Shown: positions 1 through 11,299 of the stretch, piece after piece
Numbering within the stretch: position 1 is the stretch's first letter
Layout of the letters: each line of letters starts with the position of its first letter
Assembly: GCA_030562195.1 (NCBI GenBank)
Contig: JAUJPP010000003.1
Location: 47,436,602 to 47,500,601, forward strand
Reading direction: 5' to 3'
DNA from: Nipponacmea schrenckii
Lineage: Eukaryota > Mollusca > Gastropoda > Lottiidae
DNA: 64,000 bases
The notes under the pieces: generated by a model
Seen by the model: only the letters and a program-made list of their open reading frames with translations
What the model was told of the DNA's origin: nothing
The model's database searches: none
Translations under genes and position numbers: made by a program

Positions 1-993
1 GTTACCAAATTCATCACAAATTCAAGACGACAGTCAACTAGACGACTGTATGCAAGTAGAATTGCCATTTTTAAGTCATGGTGTGCCTCAAGAGAAATCA
101 ATCATTGTAAGGCCACTATTTCACAAATAGCGGGTTTCTTAGTGTTTTTGTTCAGAGAACGAAATTGCAAGCCTGCTACTTTGACTGGATATAGATCAGC
201 AATTGCTTCTGTTCATAGAGGTTTTAAAAATTGCTCGGTTTCATCAAGTAATGAATTATCAAAATTGATTAAAGGTATTTTTAACTCATGTCCTTCTACA
301 AGAAGTCTTGTCCCTAACTGGGATCTTCCATCTGTTTTGTGGGCTTTATGTGAACATCCTTTTGAGCCTATTGAAACTTGTGATATGAAATGGCTTACAT
401 GGAAAACTGTTTCGTTAGCATCAGCCGCTCGAGTTAGTGAAGTGCATGCTCTTAGTGTAAATGGTTCTAATCTTCGATTTGAACAGAATGGTATAAGACT
501 TTTGCCAAATATGAGGTTTCTAGCGAAGACTCAAAGGCTAGGGAAGCAGTGGTTGCCTTTCTTTATTCCTAAATTCGACAATTTCGCAACAGAGCCGAAG
601 GATTTAATGTTGTGTCCTTACAGGGTATTGAAATGTTATATCAAAAGAACAGAGTCTTTGAGAAAGGGTAATGAACAGTTGTTTTTAACATTCCAGAAGG
701 GATTCATTAAACCAGCTTCAAAGGATTCCATTGCACGTTGGATTGTCTCTTTAGTACGTTATGTTTATACTGCATCTCAATTGGAATTGGCTGCAGTTAG
801 AGCTCATGATACTTGTCGTCTCTCGACATCCTGGGCCTTATTTAATGGGGTAGCTGTTGATGAGATCTTGAAAGCTGCACATTGGTCCACAGAGAATACT
901 TTTACTTCTTTCTATCTGAAAGATGTACCATCAAAAGACTCACTGTTTGCTAAGTCAACTTTAGATTGTATGAGGCAAAGATCTAGACATTAG
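1..993 (+). CDS. DIRS-type tyrosine recombinase, 5' end outside window
   Basis: The frame is open from the first base to the stop at 991-993, so the gene enters from the left and the internal GTG at 142 is not its start. The product resembles the tyrosine recombinase of DIRS-like retrotransposons, which inserts a circular cDNA by strand exchange. An N-terminal core-binding (SAM-like) region comes first. The catalytic set is complete: Arg at 430 (AARVSE), His and Arg at 805 and 817 (RAHDTCRLS), His at 880 (AAHWST) and Tyr at 913 (SFYLKD). There is no internal stop or frameshift, so this copy may be young. The reverse transcriptase/RNase H part expected in a DIRS element would lie to the left of the window. 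A Crypton recombinase is the alternative, but the AHDxxR...AAHWSTENTFTSFYLKD block fits DIRS better. Confidence 0.85.
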   Translation, partial: VTKFITNSRRQSTRRLYASRIAIFKSWCASREINHCKATISQIAGFLVFLFRERNCKPATLTGYRSAIASVHRGFKNCSVSSSNELSKLIKGIFNSCPSTRSLVPNWDLPSVLWALCEHPFEPIETCDMKWLTWKTVSLASAARVSEVHALSVNGSNLRFEQNGIRLLPNMRFLAKTQRLGKQWLPFFIPKFDNFATEPKDLMLCPYRVLKCYIKRTESLRKGNEQLFLTFQKGFIKPASKDSIARWIVSLVRYVYTASQLELAAVRAHDTCRLSTSWALFNGVAVDEILKAAHWSTENTFTSFYLKDVPSKDSLFAKSTLDCMRQRSRH

Positions 994-1299
994 ACAGATA
1001 AAGCAATTAGCTAATTGGTGTTTTTCTGAGGGAAAGAACTGTATGGAATGTATCTTACTTCGGTAAGTATGTTCTCTAATATGGGTTTTTCAGCTTAATT
1101 CTTTGTATGGATTAGGTTTCCCTCCGCCTCTAGCTACAAATTCTGTAATTTTGCAAATAAGTTAGATGCAGGTAGGTACAGATATTGAAATAAACTGAGG
1201 GTTTTTATAAGTAAAACCCCTGTTTATGAGATATCTGTACCTACCTGCATCATCTTCCCACCCAACCTCCCCTCAAACCTTTTATTAGTTGGGTTCTGA
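994..1299 (+). repeat. DIRS 3' end with long terminal hairpin
   Basis: There is no gene here. An inverted repeat with 21-bp perfect arms lies at 1165-1185 and 1231-1251 (arm begins GATGCAGGTAGGTACAGAT). The 45-base interior can pair further (ATAAACtGAGGGTTTT against AAAACCCCtGTTTAT), so almost all of 1165-1251 can fold as one hairpin. It follows the recombinase stop by 170 bp, where a DIRS element carries its terminal and internal complementary repeats. I infer that it is the right end of that element. Confidence 0.55.
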
Positions 1300-1520
1300 G
1301 TTTTTTAAGCCAAGTTCCACAATACAGGCTACAGTTTTTATCCGATCTTAATGAAACTTATCAGAAATTCAAATTTGACGATTTTTTGATGAATAGTTTA
1401 TGAGTAATTGCCCTTGACTTCAATATCCATTTAGTGAATGTTTTTGAGTCATTGCTCTATTTATTTTTCAAATTCAATGCTGCCAGTGGGCGTATGTTAC
1501 CTTGCCAGGCAAGCTATCTT
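1300..1520 (+). repeat. HINE/pearl-like repeat, right-end fragment
   Basis: The fragment holds part of the internal repeat (TACAGTTTTTATCCGATCTT, then a gagtaattgcccttgact block). It ends with the family's right end: AGTGGGCGTATGTTACC, a short hairpin CTTGCCaGGCAAG, then CTATCTT. The same end occurs at 27380-27421 and, decayed, near 17460 and 18245. Its last bases abut the shared part of the 6.2-kb unit, so this insertion defines that boundary of copy 1. Confidence 0.7.
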
Positions 1521-1934
1521 ATAATAACATGATAATCAGTTGACTGTCATCACTTAAATTGAAGAATAAACATTCCATACTGGTAGAAGAAACTTGATAC
1601 ACTCATTATCTCAGAATGAAATGTCCTAATTTTAGAATCTTGTCAGGTTTTAAAGAGTTCAGGAGGTTTTCACAATATATTTTATACATATATTATAGAT
1701 ACATGAAATAAATTGTAAGGAGGTACAAAAAGCTATTAGGCCTAAATAAAGTTAAAGTTTTATATACATTTAATGTTTAATTTAATTAGAATCAGATGGA
1801 AATAATAATAATAAAAATGAAAGTACAAAAAATGTAAAGAACATAAAACAAAATATTACCTTATATCTCAAATAAAACGTAAAATATAATACAATAATAT
1901 GAATAATAATAATATATCTCACAGGACCGAAAAA

Positions 1935-4900
1935 TTAATCTTTACTTTTTCTTGGGGTTGAGGTTACTTGTCTTTTTTTCCTCTGACCTTTTTGAGGTGT
2001 AAAAGGTTGTTTTCTTTTTCCTATCTCTGATTCAAAAATAACCTCATTGACTGACTTGAAGGCATCTAACCCAAAATCATATTAAATTTCCCCAGAAATA
2101 GTTCTTTTGAGACATGGTACAGACATAAAATCAGGAAGTGGGGCTGAATGATCACCTACTGTCTGGAGATAGTCAATTTGTAGTTGGACCAGATTTGCCA
2201 AGCGACCTATTACTGAAGATGGAGGCATCCAATTATCTGCATTACTAACAGTCAGGCCAGCACTTAATCCACCCAGAACACGTCTCTTTCTTTCCATAGT
2301 TTTATTCCGTATTTCTTCAAATGTTGCTATTTCAGGATTCATTCCTTTCGGACAAAATATGTTCTTGACAAAATCTTCAAAAACACCAGAGTTCAGAATA
2401 ATACCAGAGTTCAAGTCAATCAATGAATTTAAAAAATAGTCATTAAATAGAAAAGTATTCAAGAACTTATCATGGGACTCATTTCCCCCCATACATAAAC
2501 CAATTGCCACTTTTATTCCGATCACGTTTGATTTAAAAAATGTTTCAAATAGTTCCAACATTAGAGTTATATTGTATATGTCATATTTCTTCTGTGGTTT
2601 TTGGAGAATGACATACACAGTGTTCTTAAAAGTTCCATCATCTAAACGAGGCCAATGTTTAGCTACTGCAAATAAGTGAATGGTGACAGCATCTATGTCA
2701 CCAGATGTTACTAAACTGACCACAGTATCACCAGAATCCAGTAAACTTGAAGTGGTGACCAGCCAATCGACTTGTGACATTTCTGCCTCGCCTTTTCTTT
2801 GTTGAATGTCACAAAGATTGGATACTTTTGGTTTTTCGAGTAATTTGCCGGAAAAATGCAACGAATAGGTGTTGAAAACTGATCACACTGACAAGCTCCA
2901 TGACATGTACAATTCAAGTTCAACTCACTGTCTATGTCGAGTGTTACAGCACGTGGTAAACTTAAATGATGGGCATTTGCAGCGAGGTAATTGCTAATAA
3001 GAGATTTGCCAGCATCAGTTCCTCTGATTGCATCCTTATTGAACATGGATGAACTTAATATGTCATCACTTGTTTTGAGATGAGAAACAGAGAAAGTTGA
3101 AGATTTTTTCCTCTGCTGTCTTGTACCAGCTTTGAAGTTGTCTGGTGTAAAAGTGTACTTCTCCTCACATATGATGATTCTGTTAAGTCTTGGCATTTGG
3201 TTCAATAGTGGACTTAAAATAGCATTTTGTACATAATTTAAATATTGTGCACCACTTATGACCCTAGTTTTAAATTTCACACCAGCAAATTCTACTGTTA
3301 TAATTTTAACTTTTTGTGTGAGCCATTGCAGGAGCGACTTGTCACAAAAGTTGATGCATTCCTTTTCTTCATTTGGATCACAAACTTTTATTAAGTTCTG
3401 GAGAGCTAGTTTGATGGTAGAAGATTTCTGTACCTTAGGCTTACTACAGTCTGGTTTTACTAGGGCTTGGCACATGTTCATGTTTGAGCTTAAGTGGTTG
3501 GTTTGTTTTATGATGGTTGAGATCAATTTGGTCCTTTTCCCTTCCTTTCTATCCCTTTCTGATGAATGTAAATCTGACGGCTTAACCAGGCATCGTTTGA
3601 TGGTAACACCAATATTCTTCTTCAATTTAGCTTTTAAAGCTGGTGTTGAAACAACATCGGCTAAATTTGGCACATCACACTTATTTAATCCAAAAAGGTT
3701 GTCACAACACATGAATTTTTGTACCAAGTACTTCCCACTTTCTACAGATTTGTCATCCAATACCTCCAGCGATAGTTTTCTTTTTGGGTTTGAATACACA
3801 TTAAATGGTATTTGGCATTGAGTGTTTGAGAGTCCATCTTGTCGAAGAACAACGTCTGTGACACGAAAAATGTGCTTCAAGTCATTTTCATTGAATTCCC
3901 AGGAAACCTCTGTTGACTTCTTCGTGTTATTCTGACATCCAGATAATGTATTGAATGAATCAATTAACGACATCCTTCGAGATGCAGAGTCGATTGAACA
4001 GCCAGATCTGAAACCTTTCAAAGCTTCTTTGTGCTCCATTTCCCTCTTGGTATCACCCGAAAAATTAACAATGCTTTTACCAATTGGTGTTGAGAACAGA
4101 CATTTTTTCATTTCTTGGTGGAAAAAGCCAGATGTGTAATGGTGGGCTAATAGTCGGGTACAATAAGGGGCATAAGAACTAGCACCATTTAAAAATAAAA
4201 ACCATATTGAAGATTTTATGATGCCCAACATAAGATTGTAACCATCTGCTCCACCTAGACGCTCTGCAAATTTGATGGCCACAACTTCATTGCTATGAAC
4301 CATCAAATCATAGTGAAGAGAAAAAGTTGCATTGATTTTTTTTATAAATTCTTGGAAAGGTTGATTCCACTTGGAACTTAATTCAAAAGACTTTCCATCT
4401 AATATATCAGTCAATAACATGTTTGCTTGAATTGGTGGGAGATGTTCCATAAATTTAAAAACCAATGCCATCTGCAGAGCTTGTGATATTCTGTAAATAT
4501 GACGTGTAGCTGTGTCAATATGTTCTGCTGTTATGAGCTTCCTCCATTCTGTATTAGTATCATCTCGCATAATCATAACTAGTTCTATTAAACCACAGTT
4601 TTTGTATGCACTAAATAATGTATTCACCTTTGACTTTCGAAGATGTAGAAGAGGGAATTCGGGTAGAAATTTTGCGTATTTTACATTTTCTTTTATCAAG
4701 GACAACAAATTTATGCCAATTTTGTTGTCAGGACCAAACAGGATTCTGTCAAGTTCATTGGAGTAAGAACATATTCTTGAATCTAATCCTGTTTTAACAA
4801 GGATGTCATCAAGGATTTCTCGAAGTACATTTATATCGTCATCTCTACCACTAGCAGGCTGTGGATGTCTTGTCAGAAGTGGTGGTGGAGTAAACTTATT

Positions 4901-5123
4901 CAGCCCAAATTGTGATAGATCTACAGTTTGTTCCTCCAGATCATCATTATCATTTGACTGTGAAATATTCAGTTGTTCCATCGACTTTTCTAGAATAGAC
5001 TCATCTAAGCTGGTTGCGAGTTCCATATCTGAATTACATAAGGAGCTGTTGGCCTCTTTATCTAATGCTTCTTTGAGATTAAAATTCACCTCCTCATCAT
5101 ATTCTTCCTCACAAATATACTCA
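1935..5123 (-). pseudogene. 6.2-kb unit, copy 1, exon C (FEN/XPG-like nuclease part, broken)
   Basis: This is the long 3' exon of the unit's gene. It begins acidic (EYICEEEYDEEVNFNLKEALDKE), continues through about 600 residues I do not recognise, and then has a CxCxxxCxC cluster and a motif series like the FEN1/XPG fold: KAGTRQQRKKS, GEAEMSQVDW, TSGDIDAVTIHLFA and GLCMGGNESHDKF. These correspond to the family's basic arch, GEAEA, DxD and GxD positions. Lesions unique to this copy are an altered acceptor near 5124-5137, a lost T in the run at 2852-2856 that ends the long frame, and a TAA at 2082-2084. The ancestral stop lies at 1935-1937. The family assignment is an inference from motif order. 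Confidence 0.65.
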
Positions 5124-5385
5124 CTGGATTGAATGAAAATGAAAAAAAGGAAAATATTATTCAACTTTAGTATATCCCATGACAGTTGTTAAAAACTTGA
5201 TAATAATTAATTCAGAACAATTCCAGATATGTGTTTTTAAACTCTTAAATATATCAGTATGGAATTTGGTACTGTACTAGCATGTTTGATAACTATGTAA
5301 AAATCTGTACAGACCAAAAGAATGAAATAAGCATATTTTTCTTGCATGATACTTATTAATTCTGAATATGAACGAAAACTTTTAC

Positions 5386-5525
5386 CTCTTCAGAAATATC
5401 AAGAATAGAGATGGTTTCTTCAGTTGATGTAACTTTTTTATTCCCGATTTGATAGTGTCTGCACTAATGGCTTGGTAAAGGAAATTTCTGAGCCATGTAA
5501 CTTTGACACATGTTCTTGTGACGTC
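5386..5525 (-). pseudogene. 6.2-kb unit, copy 1, exon B
   Basis: This 140-base internal exon is bounded on the minus strand by TTATTTTCAG and by GTAAAAG, at the same places as in copy 2 (27540-27679). It joins exon A in phase 1 and exon C in phase 0. Its residues (VTWLRNFLYQAIS...ILDISEE) continue the coding frame of exon A. One A is missing compared with copy 2 near 5447, which shifts the frame in this copy. Confidence 0.6.
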
Positions 5526-5670
5526 TGAAAATAATATTACAACATTTTAGTAATGGTTTCATCCAACATGACAAAAATTGGATTTAGTGTTGATGAACAC
5601 ATTTATTTTACTGATTTTGACAGGTAAAGAGATAATAAACATGTAAAATATAGACAGAAACATATCTTAC

Positions 5671-7524
5671 CATTAATGGTTGAAAAAAGATGTCTATTTC
5701 CCCATCTGGATATGTTTTCAAATTTTTCCACACACTCTTGTTCTTGTGGAAGCAGATTTAGGATCGAGTTAAAAGCTGATCCTTTTGAAAAGACTTTCTT
5801 TTGTTTACAAGCACAAGTTTGTGAACCATCACAAATAACAGGATCATGCCACAGATCAACAATATTTGAGTCTTTCGGCATACCCTGTAGTGTAATTGGT
5901 AACATACACATTTGTTTTGAGCGCTGTTCACCTGGTTCTGGGTCATTATGGTATTTTAACCGAACAAGGTTATCAAGCATTAAAATCATATAACAGTCTC
6001 GTAAACTCACAGGTTTAGTTACTTCTCCACAAAATGAGTTATATGTCATGGAATATTCTTCGATGAATGTTTGATAATACAATTGATCAGTCATAGATTC
6101 CAAAACGATACCTTTCTCAGCAAAAACTAATGAAGTAGTTATCCCATACTTGCTAGTTGTCTTAAAAAGATTGCTGATACTGTGGTAACTTATAAGGAGG
6201 TCATCTGTAATCTTTTGAAGGAGTATACCAATGAAATTTTTATTCAGATTCTTCAACAACATGTCATATATGAGATACAGACGTTCATACTTTTGTTCTT
6301 TGAACTTACGGTCTGTTTTTTTTTTGTAATAACATCTTTGTTGATGAATGTGGTTAAAATGATTTGCATTTCCAATGGTACATCCAAGTGCCATTCCTTC
6401 ATGATATTAAAGTTGCAAACTGACAGGGGATCTGGTAAAATATTTCCATAGCAAATTTGACATTTCTCACTTTCAGTGTCTGCTGTCATATCACAATTAA
6501 AAATCTTTACGTACCGGTACAATATATTATTAAGTTTTTTGAGTTTGATGTCATTGTAGAGTTGATATCTGGAAATTTGTCCATCTTTTTGACGATAATG
6601 ACGAATTGATTTGCTTTCCATGAGGAACATTTGGTGCAATCCGACACTGTGTTGATAATTCAAAACATTTATTAAGACCTCTTCGATATATGAATTATTA
6701 ACTTCGAGTTCATCACAGCAGCTTACTATCACATCTAATGAGTTTTTGTCATTTTCAGGACATGTACACTTTACACAAATGACACTGTCTATTTCCACGG
6801 TCAAAAACTCTTGAAGATTTTCCAATATTTGGGTTTCCAAGTATGGAGCCTGATGCTGTAAAGATGTAAATATTGTGTTTTCTTCTTTTATTGCGTGAGG
6901 CATCATCCAACTTTTCCTTCTTCTTATAATATATTTGGCATTCTTTAAAATAATGGAATTGAGGTTTGATGATGATTTCAAACTATCAAAGAACTCCCAT
7001 CGTTTCCCAGATGTATTTAAGACCACATCATTTTGCACAAATTTCTTGAAATGATATTCAAAAAAACAAATCTTTTTCCATTCAATGCACAAAAAGAATT
7101 CTCTGTAATTACTTTCTATCCACAAGGCATCTTCAAACTCATAATCAAAATCTTGAGCCTCAGGTAGAAAAAGAGAAACATTTCTATATAAATCCAATAT
7201 AGTTCCACTATTTCTTGAATCAGATTTATCTTCCACCTTGAAGAAATTATTACTTATCTGGTTTGCAATTTTGAAACAATTTTCAAAGTCTTCTGAATGT
7301 TTAAAAATATATTTCAGAGCTGAATAAGTAGAAACACAATCAACACCGTTTAAAGTTTTAAATTGTTCATTCTGAAATCCTTGAATCTCACGTTGTATAT
7401 TAAATTTGCGAACTGTACTTTTGTCACTTTCAGTTTGATTCGTTTTCATATAAAATAAAAAATCTTCAAATTTAATCCATTGTTTGTTACCCTCATGTAA
7501 GAGTTTAAAGTCTTTTAATTCCAT
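5671..7524 (-). CDS. 6.2-kb unit, copy 1, exon A (two overlapping frames, unknown protein)
   Basis: The first frame starts at an ATG (7524, MELKDFKLLHEGNK) and is intact for 423 codons to 6253. A second frame (-1) is open from 6394 and continues to the splice donor GTAAGA at 5670. Together they encode a lysine/asparagine-rich protein with paired cysteines (CVKCTC, CQICYG, CDGSQTCAC). The switch between frames must fall in the shared overlap, where a run of ten A lies (6316-6325). I do not recognise the protein. Downstream exons add the nuclease-like part. The copy 2 equivalent (23411-25272) is broken, so this is the better copy of this exon. Confidence 0.65.
6316..6325 (-). other. A10 slippery run joining two frames (copy 1)
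   Basis: On the coding strand the zero-frame codons read ACA AAA AAA AAA CAG. A -1 slip on A AAA AAA moves reading into the frame that continues for another 210 or so codons. Copy 2 has the same ten A at 24618-24627. A 6-bp inverted repeat (ACAGAC...GTCTGT) follows, and a GTAAGT splice-donor consensus lies 6 bases after the run, so splicing is a competing explanation. Confidence 0.45.
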
Positions 7525-7722
7525 CCTCTTACACTAAATTTAAAATATTTCATACACTTAGTACCTTGGATACACAACAACTAATAAATTTGGAAATCTA
7601 AAAAACCTTTTATAGAGAAGTTTGAAATTTAATATATATAAATCCCCTATCTTTTGCTTCCTGTTTCACTCTTACTTAAAACCTGGGTTAAATAAGATTA
7701 CAAAATTTTGTATTTAGAGTTA

Positions 7723-8605
7723 ATAGGCCTCATTCTATCATCGATTATCGTTCAAAGTCGCTCCACAAAAATCCGCGCGACATATGCTTCATCTAGAAAC
7801 GTTGGAATATGCTTGGTTAATTGAAAGCTAAAAGTTCCCACGATATTTTCATAGCTTTAAAAAGTTCCCGGCATCAGATTGCCAAACTCTTTGATTGCGG
7901 TGTATGGCCACCATTTTCAAGTAGTGAAACGGCTTTCTGGTAAAACGCGTGGAGATATTTTTAACTCAGCCAATCAGAGAGTCAGAATATGGGCCGTCGT
8001 CATGGTTGTGCATAATTAGGTTACAGCGTGAAAGAAGTAAACAAACAAAGTCACCGTATGTGATCTATTGTTTCGGTCAGGTTTGCAGCAAAACGATTAG
8101 CGATTCCACATGAATCAAAGACATGACAGAGATCTTTCGTGTATATTTCATAATACAGCGGAGTTTCATTGCAAGCGATAACAGCTCAATGCAAGCCATT
8201 GGAATTAGGCCACTATTATCATGGTCTTATCGATGTGATTGCGATGGGAGATAGGCCTAATCGAATGCATTTTCCATAACGTTTTGGCCCCCTCACAATT
8301 TATCCAAATGTATGTAGTGACAGGACAAATCATGGCCATAATCGATAGCCGAAACCTGGAAGAAAGGGCTGTCGATTCAGACAAATAGAATAAATCTTTA
8401 AAAAGAAAAGAAGGCAGAATGAATAAAATAAGTTTATAAAATAGAACTATTCTAGTTCAGTAAATATATTCATTCATGAAAAAAAATTAAATACATGCAT
8501 ATAACAGACTATCAAATCATCATCATACAAATCATAAAACATTTTAACAATATAAATATATTCATGGTACATGTATTTCTTACTTATTAACATATAGGCC
8601 CTAGT
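7723..8605. other. Non-coding stretch between copy 1 and the CXC gene
   Basis: No reading frame is supportable. About 7740-8300 is less AT-rich than its surroundings and contains a CCAAT motif (AGCCAATCAGAG near 7970) and two CGCG sites, so it may hold a promoter, perhaps for the minus-strand copy 1 gene 200-400 bp away. It is not shared with copy 2. 8390-8600 is AT-rich and is probably the 3' UTR of the minus-strand gene that follows. Confidence 0.3.
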
Positions 8606-10799
8606 CTAATCAATATCAGAATCATCATCCTCCTCCTCCTCATCAATGGGAAGTTCAATGTCCGACAGCTCATTTTTACAAGAAACACATTTACACATAT
8701 TTGTACAGGACATTTTGGCCTTGAAACAAACACAACGGCCAGTATCACACCCAGTTTTACAACTACATTGAGTTAAATCTAACAGTGGTTTTGGGATAGG
8801 GTCATTGGTCATCCAAACAATACCTAAGTTGTCATCTTTGATTTGCCACCCAAAGTTGTTAGGAGAAGGCATAATCATCCACTGCATTAATGATTTTTTA
8901 TAAATAGCAGCTTGATAGCACACTCTCAATAAATGCTGCATGAGAGCATTGCTAGTAGGCGGCAAACACTGTTCTGATAATGATTTTGTGCAAAACAACT
9001 TAAACCTGGCCTCATCAACACTCTTCACATTTACACCATACAATTCACAAACAAACTGCTCAATATCTAATAAATATGATTGAATTTCTTCAATATTCAG
9101 AGAATTTCCTAGCTGTGACATAAGTGCAATATATTGCTGGTTTTTCATTGTCATTTCAAACACTTTTTTTTTGCCTTTCCCATAAAATGCACTTGTTGAG
9201 TCACAGCCAGAAAAACAGTGCAAACCTATTAAAGCCCCACTCCCCTGTGCTCCAAGTGAATTACAGATAATCTTTACATCAAGGATGCGGCACTTACTTT
9301 TAACACCAGTAACAAAATATATATTAGCACTAATCTGGTTTTGTAAGCCTATTGCTAATATGGCAACATCAGTGTCTGGGCTTTTAATGATTATGGAATC
9401 ATATATTGAAGCAGCGTGTTTGGCATGTAAAAAAAGTCTAGTATCTGCTTCTTCATGGTCGCTTTCTAGCTCATGAATAACTGTCAGAGATGCAATCTTA
9501 TTACAAAACTTAAGCAAATGGCATTCAGATCCATGAGCTATGAAAATACTAAGGTCTTTATCAAATAATGTTCCATCAATCTCTCTCCATGTACAAAAAA
9601 GAAACTCTATGAGACTTTCTTTGTTCTCACCATTTGATAGGAACTTCTTCCACTGCTTAGGCGTACGTTGCTCCTTGCCATAAATTTGAATTCTCTGCAT
9701 TCCAAAAAGCGCCCTCCTCTGCCTTTCAGGATTTTTTATGCTATATTCAGGATAACGATCACACACAAAGTCTACTCTACTGCAATTATACTGATTGGCT
9801 AGATGAACAATCTGTACGAATATCTTGTCGGCTAATTCTCCAAATGTTGCAGGTACTTGAACTATCCCTTGAATAATTGCCATCCCGTCTATTATAATAG
9901 CAATTGAGTCTCCTTCTACTCTCTCAACGTGACAGTCAAACTTTTTCTCCAGAAGAGCAAGCAACACCGATTTGTTAGTTTTCGCAAGGGATCCACCACT
10001 GTTGGCAAGAGGGAAAGAAACTGGTCCTAACGAATGTTTTAAAATGTCTCTTAAATCAAGCTCTCGATGTTGACTTATAACAAGCAAACGCTGGAAAAAC
10101 TTGCCATCTCCTTTGCTTCCACTGCCAATTGTTTCCTTCTTAGTTTTCATCACTTTGGAAAGGTCAGAAAATGTCCTTAGCTTCATGCTCTTAATTGGAG
10201 CAAAGTAATCTTCTGTTTTTGCAACTAAACGGTTACTGATAAACATTTCCACAGCTTCATTTCCTCTATTCTTAGCCTCCAAAACATCCTTAGCTATCGC
10301 AGGTGAAGCTACTATACCCGAACTAATACAAACCATGTCTTCATGATGAGTATCAAATGGATTGATCATGGATTGTATTGTGGATATTATAGAATTGACT
10401 GCCTCTTCATCCTTTCTGATTCTAGTTTTGTCGAGGTCTTTTCTAGTTCTGCTAATGGTATTGATGCTTGACATTTCCTCACACCGTCTGGTAATGGCTG
10501 CTCTGTGGGGCTGAGCTAGGACCCAGCGTTGTACTGCCCCTCTTTCTAACGTTATACCAGTTATGCCGCCTCTCGTCTTAGAGTCTCTGTTGCAGGTTTG
10601 TTCTATAGCTTGGTCACAAGCTATTGAGGAAAACGAGTGATTTTCTTGTCGTTGAACAGTCCATTTACCGGATTCAAATGTGTCTGCGTGTAGTTGAGGG
10701 TGGGATGATGGAAGTCTCATCATCTCCATCCAGTATGCAGGCACATATCTTGCATAATTGATTCTATCATATGCAAAAAACCAGGGCATCATACATCTC
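8606..10799 (-). CDS. FEN/XPG-like (PIN-fold) nuclease-family protein with C-terminal CXC motif; 5' end in assembly gap
   Basis: The intact frame has no stop between the stop codon at 8606 and the gap, so the Met at 10792 is probably internal. It starts with a block very common in metazoan repeat-derived proteins (FFAYDRINYARYVPAYWMEM, then ACDQAIEQTCNRDSKTRGG). The nuclease-like motifs run in order: IIIDGMA, DFVCDRY, EEADTR, SPDTDVAIL and HCFSGCDSTSAF. They match the positions of acidic residues in the FEN1/XPG fold. The tail is a cysteine cluster like the tesmin/TSO1 CXC motif (CSCKTGCDTGRCVCFKAKMSC) followed by an acidic end. It probably binds or cuts nucleic acid. It is part of a multi-copy family whose host role is unknown to me. 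It is unrelated in sequence to the 6.2-kb unit's protein but parallel in motif order. Confidence 0.7.
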
Positions 10800-11299
10800 N
10801 NNNNNNNNNNNNNNNNNNNNNNNNNNNNNNNNNNNNNNNNNNNNNNNNNNNNNNNNNNNNNNNNNNNNNNNNNNNNNNNNNNNNNNNNNNNNNNNNNNNN
10901 NNNNNNNNNNNNNNNNNNNNNNNNNNNNNNNNNNNNNNNNNNNNNNNNNNNNNNNNNNNNNNNNNNNNNNNNNNNNNNNNNNNNNNNNNNNNNNNNNNNN
11001 NNNNNNNNNNNNNNNNNNNNNNNNNNNNNNNNNNNNNNNNNNNNNNNNNNNNNNNNNNNNNNNNNNNNNNNNNNNNNNNNNNNNNNNNNNNNNNNNNNNN
11101 NNNNNNNNNNNNNNNNNNNNNNNNNNNNNNNNNNNNNNNNNNNNNNNNNNNNNNNNNNNNNNNNNNNNNNNNNNNNNNNNNNNNNNNNNNNNNNNNNNNN
11201 NNNNNNNNNNNNNNNNNNNNNNNNNNNNNNNNNNNNNNNNNNNNNNNNNNNNNNNNNNNNNNNNNNNNNNNNNNNNNNNNNNNNNNNNNNNNNNNNNNN
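10800..11299. other. Assembly gap, 500 N
   Basis: Exactly 500 N, the same size as the gap at 39560, so the length is a placeholder. It removes the start of the minus-strand CXC gene. Apparent reading frames across it are meaningless. Confidence 0.98.

Larger units (their letters stand above)
1521..7722 (-). mobile_element. 6.2-kb FEN-like-nuclease unit, copy 1 (inverted partner of 23240-31527)
   Basis: The reverse complement matches 23240-31527 almost base for base, apart from the 2.1-kb insertion in copy 2 and small indels (for example about 30 bp near 7585 present only here). The match ends sharply at both sides and the flanks differ. I found no terminal inverted repeat or target duplication. 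The unit holds one three-exon gene read right to left, with a short 5' region and about 400 bp of AT-rich 3' sequence. Whether it is a transposon of unknown class or a duplicated gene cannot be decided from two copies. Confidence 0.75.

Noticed and set aside
3258..3821. Plus-strand 187-codon frame opposite exon C of copy 1 (and its mirror 29220-29783)
   Set aside because: Antisense shadow of the long exon; it recurs in copy 2 only because the exon does, and no motif is seen.
8606..10799. KDZ-type (Zisupton/Dileera) transposase because of the CXC motif
   Set aside because: The rest of the protein shows FEN/XPG-like motifs and not the KDZ core; the CXC tail alone is not enough.
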